Source of the DNA: Prevotellaceae bacterium
GTDB lineage: Bacteria; Bacteroidota; Bacteroidia; Bacteroidales; UBA932
Assembly: GCA_031264875.1 (NCBI GenBank)
Contig: JAISDK010000008.1
Location: forward strand, 1-5,213
DNA: 5,213 nucleotides
Reading direction: 5' to 3'
Shown: piece by piece, positions 1 through 5,213 of the stretch
Layout: each line of letters starts with the position of its first letter
Position numbering within the stretch: the first letter of the stretch is position 1
The notes under the pieces: model-generated
The model's input: the letters and a program-made list of their open reading frames with translations, nothing else
The model's database searches: none
Told to the model about the DNA's origin: nothing
Made by a program: the position numbers and the translations under genes

Positions 1-97
1 GTTGAAACCCATTTATAGATTGTTGAAGCCCATTTATCTATTGTTGAAACCCATCTATCGATTGTTGAAACCCATCTATCGATTGTTGAAACCCATC
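1..97. repeat. 21-bp tandem repeat, four full units plus a partial one, open at the left edge
   Basis: Units begin at 1, 22, 43, 64 and 85 with the consensus GTTGAAACCCATCTATCGATT. The units at 43-63 and 64-84 are identical; 1-21 and 22-42 differ at a few positions; the last (85-97) breaks off after GTTGAAACCCATC. The array probably continues to the left of the window. Because 21 is a multiple of 3, the same peptide recurs in each open frame: the + frame starting at base 2 reads repeated LKPIYRL and stays open to a stop at 158-160, and one - strand frame reads repeated WVSTIDR to the edge. I see no start codon or leader for either, so I call it a DNA minisatellite rather than a gene, though the tail of a repeat protein is possible. 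There are no spacers between units. Confidence 0.9.
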
Positions 98-194
98 ACG
101 CACGTGTTTTTTTCGTCCATTCATACGAAAACAAGTAATTCTAATTTATTAATAATTTAATATGTAATGTTATACATATTTTTTTAGACAATTC

Positions 195-214
195 GGTCAA
201 TACGCTTTTTGACC
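195..214. repeat. Small inverted repeat, 6-bp arms
   Basis: GGTCAA (195-200) pairs with TTGACC (209-214) around an 8-base loop. A further TTGACC lies at 271-276, at the foot of the next large hairpin, so GGTCAA has two possible partners. The hairpin is short and could arise by chance in AT-rich DNA. No T-run follows it. Confidence 0.4.
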
Positions 215-229
215 ATGTAAACATGTTTT

Positions 230-247
230 TATACTGTGCGCAGTATA
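230..247. repeat. Inverted repeat TATACTG-TGCG-CAGTATA
   Basis: Perfect 7-bp arms (230-236 and 241-247) flank a 4-base loop. The size and symmetry would suit a small RNA hairpin or the operator of a dimeric regulator, but no regulator gene is present in the window and nothing else points to one of these. A 10-base palindrome AAACATGTTT lies just before it at 219-228. Confidence 0.5.
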
Positions 248-271
248 GCTTGCAGATCCTGACTTGTCTAT

Positions 272-317
272 TGACCCTCGCTCGGCGTAGTCTCCAGACT
301 ACGCCGAGCGAAGGTTA
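272..317. repeat. Long hairpin A with GTCTCCAGAC core
   Basis: Bases 278-293 pair perfectly with 296-311 (16 bp, GC-rich) around the dinucleotide CC. After one mismatch (277/312) the stem continues for five more pairs (272-276 with 313-317, one of them G-T). This is far beyond chance for intergenic DNA of this composition. The apex GTCTCCAGACTA (290-301) recurs in the hairpin at 413-453. The stem is followed by AAGGTTATTTC, not a T-run, so a standard terminator is unlikely. Possible roles are a structured RNA, a REP-like element or a protein-binding palindrome. Confidence 0.85.
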
Positions 318-323
318 TTTCAT

Positions 324-412
324 GCCATTTCAGGGCTATTGCCTATAAGTCTTAAGGACTTTAAAGTCCTTAAAGTCCTTAAAATTAAAATACTTTTAGG
401 CAATAGCATGGC
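324..412. repeat. Nested inverted repeat B (GCTATTGCCTA arms) with internal palindrome
   Basis: An 11-bp inverted repeat, GCTATTGCCTA (335-345) with TAGGCAATAGC (397-407), encloses 51 bases. Outside it GCCAT (324-328) can pair with ATGGC (408-412) after a one-sided bulge of six bases. Inside lies a perfect 22-base palindrome at 352-373, made of TTAAGGACTTT and its complement. Part of it belongs to a 9-base direct repeat, TTAAAGTCC, at 361-369 and 370-378. An alternative inner hairpin, AAGTC (347-351) with GACTT (357-361), excludes the palindrome, so the centre could adopt different folds. Function unknown. Confidence 0.8.
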
Positions 413-453
413 TTAACTTGACGACATTGGTCTCCAGACTATGTCGTGTTAAA
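413..453. repeat. Hairpin C, related to hairpin A by the GTCTCCAGACTA core
   Basis: ACGACAT (422-428) pairs with ATGTCGT (442-448), and GTCT (431-434) with AGAC (437-440) around CC. TTAAC (413-417) can extend the foot with GTTAA (449-453) after a four-base bulge. The 12-base apex (431-442) is identical to that of hairpin A. Next to it the stem is CGACAT/ATGTCG here and CGGCGT/ACGCCG in A: two G-C pairs have become A-T pairs, with both sides changed. That indicates that the base pairing has been kept. One extra unpaired base (429-430 TG against A at 289) separates core and stem here. Confidence 0.8.
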
Positions 454-456
454 AAG

Positions 457-479
457 CAAGGCTCTGCTTTGCAAAGCCC
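457..479. repeat. Overlapping short palindromes (GCTTTGCAAAGC)
   Basis: GCTTTGCAAAGC (467-478) is a perfect 12-base palindrome. The bases before it give competing pairings: GCAAGGC (457-463) with GCTTTGC (467-473) using a G-T pair, or GGCT (461-464) with AGCC (476-479). It is the last member of the inverted-repeat cluster. No T-run follows. Confidence 0.5.
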
Positions 480-527
480 AATTTCATCTTTTCAGAGATT
501 TTCAATTATAGTCCTCGTGCAGCATAA

Positions 528-559
528 TTTGCATGTTTGCATAATAAACCATACTTTTG
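528..559 (+). promoter_or_regulatory. Probable Bacteroidota-type promoter for rsgA
   Basis: TACTTTTG at 552-559 fits the Bacteroidota -7 consensus TAnnTTTG exactly, and TTTG at 528-531 fits the -33 element, with 20 bases between them. Transcription would begin near 565-567, leaving a leader of about 35 bases. That leader holds a weak hairpin (CCGG 570-573 with CCGG 580-583) and an A/T-rich stretch just before the ATG, in place of a Shine-Dalgarno motif. A second TTTG (536-539) is too close to the -7 box to be preferred. The -33 region overlaps direct repeats of GCATAAT (522-528 and 539-545) and TTTGCAT (528-534 and 536-542). Their role is unknown. Confidence 0.65.
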
Positions 560-600
560 CGCCGTTTCACCGGTTATTTCCGGCATAAAATATATTTAAG

Positions 601-1524
601 ATGACAGGGTTAATCGTTAAGCATACAGGCAGTAACTACACTGTTCGCAGCAGCAGCGGACAGTTGTATCTTTCGACGGTAAGAGGCAAGCTTCGTCTGA
701 AAGACATGAAAACGACCAACCCGATAGCTGTAGGCGACAAAGTGATTTTTTCCGCAGTATCCGAAGGAAAAGGAATCATAACCGACATCACGCCAAGGAA
801 AAACTACATCATACGCCGTTCGACAAACCTCTCGCGCCAGGCACACATCCTCGCCGCCAACATCGACAGAGTATTTCTGATAGTCACCCTTACCAGTCCC
901 GAAACACGGTACGAATTTATCGACCGGTTTCTGGTAACGGCCGAGGCATACAAAATCCCCGCATGTATTGTGGTAAACAAGACAGACCTTCTGGTTACCG
1001 ACAATCTGAAGAAAGAACTCGAACACTTCAAGCAGGTATATTCCAGCGCGGGATACACAATACTGGAAGTCTCGGCCCTCAAAGGCACAAACATCGACAG
1101 GATAAAATCGGAAATACCGGAGAAAATAAGCCTTTTTTCCGGAAACTCGGGAGTAGGCAAATCGGCAATAATGAACAGTCTCTCATCAAGCCTGAAGCTG
1201 AAAACCGGCGAAATATCCAAAGCCCACAACAAGGGCATGCACACAACCACCTTCTACGAAATGTTTGAGATAAACGGCGGATTCGTAATCGATTCGCCCG
1301 GAATCAAGGGCTTCGGGCTGATTGACATCGACCGCTCGGAACTCTATCACTATTTCCCCGAAATATTCAGAATATCCGCCGGCTGCAAATTCGGAATGTG
1401 CAGTCACACCCACGAGCCCGAATGTGCCGTAAAAGCAGCCGTCGAATCGGGTGAAATAAGCGAAAGCCGCTACACCGGCTATCTGAAAATACTTGAAGGC
1501 GACGGCGATAAATACAGGCTTTGA
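601..1524 (+). CDS. rsgA: Ribosome small-subunit maturation GTPase RsgA (YjeQ/YloQ family)
   Basis: RsgA is a circularly permuted GTPase that binds the 30S subunit late in assembly, checks the decoding centre and leaves after GTP hydrolysis. The 307 residues are a normal length. An N-terminal OB-fold (about 1-70) is followed by a G domain with motifs in the permuted order: G4 NKTD (126-129), G5 SAL (158-160), G1 P-loop GNSGVGKS (181-188), switch region GMHTTT (212-217) and G3 DSPG (231-234). The C-terminal zinc site is complete in the form C-x4-C-x-H-x5-C: Cys262, Cys267, His269 and Cys275. The start is supported by alignment of MTGLIVKHTG with the usual N-terminus of Bacteroides RsgA and by the promoter just upstream. 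The gene is first in a probable four-gene transcription unit, 39 bp before the exonuclease gene. No defect is visible. Confidence 0.97.
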   Translation: MTGLIVKHTGSNYTVRSSSGQLYLSTVRGKLRLKDMKTTNPIAVGDKVIFSAVSEGKGIITDITPRKNYIIRRSTNLSRQAHILAANIDRVFLIVTLTSPETRYEFIDRFLVTAEAYKIPACIVVNKTDLLVTDNLKKELEHFKQVYSSAGYTILEVSALKGTNIDRIKSEIPEKISLFSGNSGVGKSAIMNSLSSSLKLKTGEISKAHNKGMHTTTFYEMFEINGGFVIDSPGIKGFGLIDIDRSELYHYFPEIFRISAGCKFGMCSHTHEPECAVKAAVESGEISESRYTGYLKILEGDGDKYRL

Positions 1525-1563
1525 AAAATGGGAATCAAAATGAAATTCAACAGATAAAGAAAA

Positions 1564-2349
1564 ATGAAACTGGTATCATTAAATTTAAACGGAATACGCT
1601 CGGCAACAGGCAGGGGACTGACAGGATTCCTTAAAAAGGAAAATCCCGACATCGTATGTTTCCAGGAAATAAAGGCAGTACCCGACCAGATAGGCGTTCG
1701 TGATTTCGAAAAACTCGGATACAGTTGTCGCTGGTACTCCGCCTTCAAGAGAGGATACAGCGGTACAGCCCTGCTGTCGCGTGCCATACCCGACTTCGTA
1801 TCGAAAGGCATCGGCGTTGACCTGTTCGACTCCGAAGGCCGGGTGATACGCGCAGACTTTGGCGACATCACCGTAGTATGCGCATATTTCCCATCGGGAT
1901 CGACCGGCGAAGTGCGGCAGGCAGTCAAAATGAATTTCCTGCAAAACATCACGGAATACGTAAACAAGCTGAAAAACGACCGCCCCAAAATCATACTCGG
2001 CGGCGACTTCAATATCTGCCACAAACCCGCAGACATCAACAACCCGAACAAGCATCTGAAAACCTCAGGATTCCTGCCCGAAGAACGCGAATGGTTCGAC
2101 AGCTTCATCGCTTCCGGATGGACTGACACCTTCCGCGAATTTTGCAGCGAATCCGAAAGATATTCATGGTGGAGTTACAGAAGCAGCGCTAAAAGCAAAA
2201 ACCTCGGCTGGAGAATAGACTACTTCCTGGTCACCGACACGCTGAAGCCGCAGCTGCAAAATGCCGAAATACTCGACAGCGTCATACTCTCCGACCACTG
2301 TCCCGTAACCCTGGAGATTCGGGAAAACACAACGAATGAAAATAAGTAA
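1564..2349 (+). CDS. xth: Exodeoxyribonuclease III (Xth/ExoA, AP endonuclease family 1)
   Basis: A Mg-dependent cytoplasmic DNA-repair enzyme of the endonuclease/exonuclease/phosphatase fold. The family cuts DNA 5' to abasic sites and removes 3' blocking groups, and many members have 3'-to-5' exonuclease activity. The 261 residues cover the whole domain, and all expected active-site motifs are present: NLNGIR (7-12, with Asn7), QEIKA (34-38, with the metal ligand Glu35), AYFPSG (107-112, with Tyr108), GGDFN (146-150, with Asp148 and Asn150), the family segment DINNPNKHL (157-165), WRIDYF (216-221, with Asp219) and SDHCPV (243-248, with Asp244 and His245). The start matches the usual MK-V-S-N beginning of the family and follows an A-rich leader. 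The gene lies 39 bp after rsgA and 21 bp before the next gene. The Bacteroides homologue may be named exoA or xthA, so the symbol is tentative although the function is secure. Confidence 0.96.
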   Translation: MKLVSLNLNGIRSATGRGLTGFLKKENPDIVCFQEIKAVPDQIGVRDFEKLGYSCRWYSAFKRGYSGTALLSRAIPDFVSKGIGVDLFDSEGRVIRADFGDITVVCAYFPSGSTGEVRQAVKMNFLQNITEYVNKLKNDRPKIILGGDFNICHKPADINNPNKHLKTSGFLPEEREWFDSFIASGWTDTFREFCSESERYSWWSYRSSAKSKNLGWRIDYFLVTDTLKPQLQNAEILDSVILSDHCPVTLEIRENTTNENK

Positions 2350-2370
2350 ATCAAATATAAAAGCTAAACA

Positions 2371-3978
<1,608 letters not shown>

Positions 3979-3999
3979 TTTATTAATAATTGAATATTT

Positions 4000-5213
4000 A
4001 TGACCGATTCTATTTTAAAAGCCGGCATGAAGCACATCATTGCAGCGTTGCTTTTCATGTCCCTCGCTGCAATATGCACCTCCGGAATGGCGCAAAAGCC
4101 TTTAGAGCTGCTTTCGCCAAACGGAAAAATTAAAATGTCGATAGACCTGAACGACAAAGTTTGCTACACAATCTCCAACAGCAAGGGAATACTGTTGCAA
4201 AACAGCGAAATCGCACTGCATCTGCGCAGCGAAGCGCTCGGTAAAAAACCCAGGCTGATCTCACAGAAACGCACTTCCGCCGACACACGGATTACCCCCG
4301 TAGTCCCATTCAAATTTTCGACCGTCGAAAACAAATACAACCAGCTGCTCCTCAATTTCAAAGGAAACTGGTCGCTTGAATTTCGCGCCTTCGACGACGG
4401 CGTTGCATACCGTTTCATCCTGCGCAGAAAAGGAGAAATCGACATACTCAACGAAGACATAAACATCTATTTTCCCGACGACTACCTCCTGCATGTACAA
4501 ATGGCCGACGACAGGGGATTTGCAACCACCTACGAAGAACCATACCTGCATCTCGAATCGAAACAGTGGAAACCCGATGGACAAATGGGCGAACTTCCCG
4601 TGCTGATCGATACCCGAAAAGGAACAAAAATACTTCTCTCCGAAGCGGATATTAACGATTATCCCAATTTTTTCATCAAAAAGACCGAAGAAAATAACGG
4701 TCTCGGAGCAATATTCCCGCATGTCCCTGTTGAAACGCAGGCGGTTAAGCGAAAATTTGCCGTCAGCAAAACAACCGATTATATTGCGCGAACATCCGGT
4801 ACGCGCGAATTTCCGTGGCGTTATTTCATAATTGCCGAAAATGACGGGCAACTGATTGAAAGTACTATGGTTTGCCGTCTGTCTCCACAAAGTGTAATCG
4901 AAGACCCTTCGTGGATTAAGCCGGGGATGGTGATGTGGGACTGGATTAACCGTAATGCTCATTATGGCCCTGACGTCAATTTTGTTACGGGAGTGAATAC
5001 AGCTTCGTACAAATACTTCATTGATTTTTCGGCAAGATACAATATTCCATATATCCTGCTTGACGAAGGCTGGGCAAAGGACATCAACCATGCCGTGGAA
5101 ATAGTTCCGGAAGTGGATTTGCCCGAAATCATACGTTATGGAAAAGAGAAAAACGTCGGCGTACTGCTTTGGATATCATACCGCGCCGTGGAAACGGACT
5201 TTAACGACGATTC
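4000..5213 (+). CDS. Glycoside hydrolase family 97 enzyme, 5' part (cut by window edge)
   Basis: Only the first 404 codons are present; the frame is open to the right edge. GH97 enzymes are secreted or periplasmic alpha-glucosidases (inverting, SusB type) or alpha-galactosidases (retaining). A signal peptide is clear: Lys11-His12, a hydrophobic core at about 13-26 and a likely cleavage after SGMA (Ala31). The N-terminal beta-sandwich begins at LLSPNGKIKMSIDL (37-50) and holds the family motif FDDGVAYRF (131-139). Next come WIKPGMVMWDW (305-315), GVNTASYKYFIDF (331-343), ILLDEGWA (352-359) and VLLWISY (388-394) of the catalytic barrel. The last blocks look closer to the retaining alpha-galactosidase branch than to SusB, but the catalytic residues lie beyond the edge, so the substrate is open. 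The start may be 4000 (A/T-rich leader, 21 bp after the previous stop) or the in-frame ATG at 4027, which gives a more typical 22-residue signal peptide. No susC/susD genes are visible. Confidence 0.93.
   Translation, partial: MTDSILKAGMKHIIAALLFMSLAAICTSGMAQKPLELLSPNGKIKMSIDLNDKVCYTISNSKGILLQNSEIALHLRSEALGKKPRLISQKRTSADTRITPVVPFKFSTVENKYNQLLLNFKGNWSLEFRAFDDGVAYRFILRRKGEIDILNEDINIYFPDDYLLHVQMADDRGFATTYEEPYLHLESKQWKPDGQMGELPVLIDTRKGTKILLSEADINDYPNFFIKKTEENNGLGAIFPHVPVETQAVKRKFAVSKTTDYIARTSGTREFPWRYFIIAENDGQLIESTMVCRLSPQSVIEDPSWIKPGMVMWDWINRNAHYGPDVNFVTGVNTASYKYFIDFSARYNIPYILLDEGWAKDINHAVEIVPEVDLPEIIRYGKEKNVGVLLWISYRAVETDFNDD

Larger units (their letters stand above)
98..600. other. Gene-free intergenic region rich in inverted repeats
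   Basis: About 500 bases with no open frame that has a credible start and leader. The first part (about 105-190) is AT-rich and otherwise featureless. From 195 to 479 there are at least six inverted repeats, described in separate entries. From about 480 to 600 comes the upstream region of rsgA with a probable promoter. No tRNA or rRNA sequence and no transposase fragment was recognised. None of the hairpins is followed by a T-run on either strand, so none reads as a standard intrinsic terminator. Confidence 0.75.

Noticed and set aside
1..97. CRISPR array suggested by the GTTGAAAC-like repeat start
   Set aside because: The 21-bp units are directly adjacent with no unique spacers, the units themselves vary, and no cas gene is present.
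38..124. Small minus-strand open frame (28 codons) reading through the tandem repeat
   Set aside because: Its coding content is only the 21-bp repeat, it has no leader or promoter signal, and it is ended by a stop in a variant repeat unit.
272..317. Intrinsic terminator for an upstream gene
   Set aside because: The stem is strong, but it is not followed by a T-run on either strand, and the same apex is repeated downstream, which fits a repeated element better.
1528..1557. Tiny open frame (MGIKMKFNR) between rsgA and the exonuclease gene
   Set aside because: Nine codons in an A-rich intergenic leader; expected by chance and with no supporting signal.
1479..2129. Minus-strand open frame of 216 codons across the rsgA end and the exonuclease gene
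   Set aside because: It overlaps two well-identified + strand genes and shows no recognisable protein features.
4261..5091. Long minus-strand open frame of 276 codons
   Set aside because: It lies antisense to the GH97 gene, whose + frame is continuous from 4000 to the edge and carries recognisable family motifs.

Overview
This window looks like a stretch of a Bacteroidota (probably Bacteroidales) chromosome. The reasons are the close match of the first gene to Bacteroides-type RsgA, a GH97 glycoside hydrolase (a family typical of this phylum), a promoter that fits the TTTG / TAnnTTTG consensus of Bacteroidota, and A-rich leaders without a Shine-Dalgarno motif before every gene. The genus cannot be fixed from the sequence alone.

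Layout. Bases 1-97 are a 21-bp tandem repeat that runs in from beyond the left edge. Bases 98-600 hold no convincing gene. They contain a dense series of inverted repeats (195-214, 230-247, 272-317, 324-412, 413-453, 457-479) and then the probable promoter at 528-559. From 601 to the right edge, four genes lie head to tail on the + strand with gaps of 39, 21 and 21 bp and no visible terminator: rsgA (ribosome-maturation GTPase), an exodeoxyribonuclease III gene (xth/exoA family), a 535-residue protein of unknown function with an Asp/Glu-rich linker that includes 25 consecutive Asp, and the first 404 codons of a secreted GH97 glycosidase cut by the window edge.

Function. The layout fits one transcription unit read from the promoter before rsgA. 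The first two genes are housekeeping functions (30S subunit maturation, base-excision repair). The third is unassigned. The fourth is an exported carbohydrate-degrading enzyme with no SusC/SusD partner in view, so the grouping may reflect shared transcription rather than a shared pathway.

The most unusual parts are the palindrome cluster at about 270-480, in which two hairpins share the 12-base core GTCTCCAGACTA and have compensating changes in their stems, and the poly-aspartate protein. I found no clear sign of a defence system, CRISPR array, integrase or transposase.
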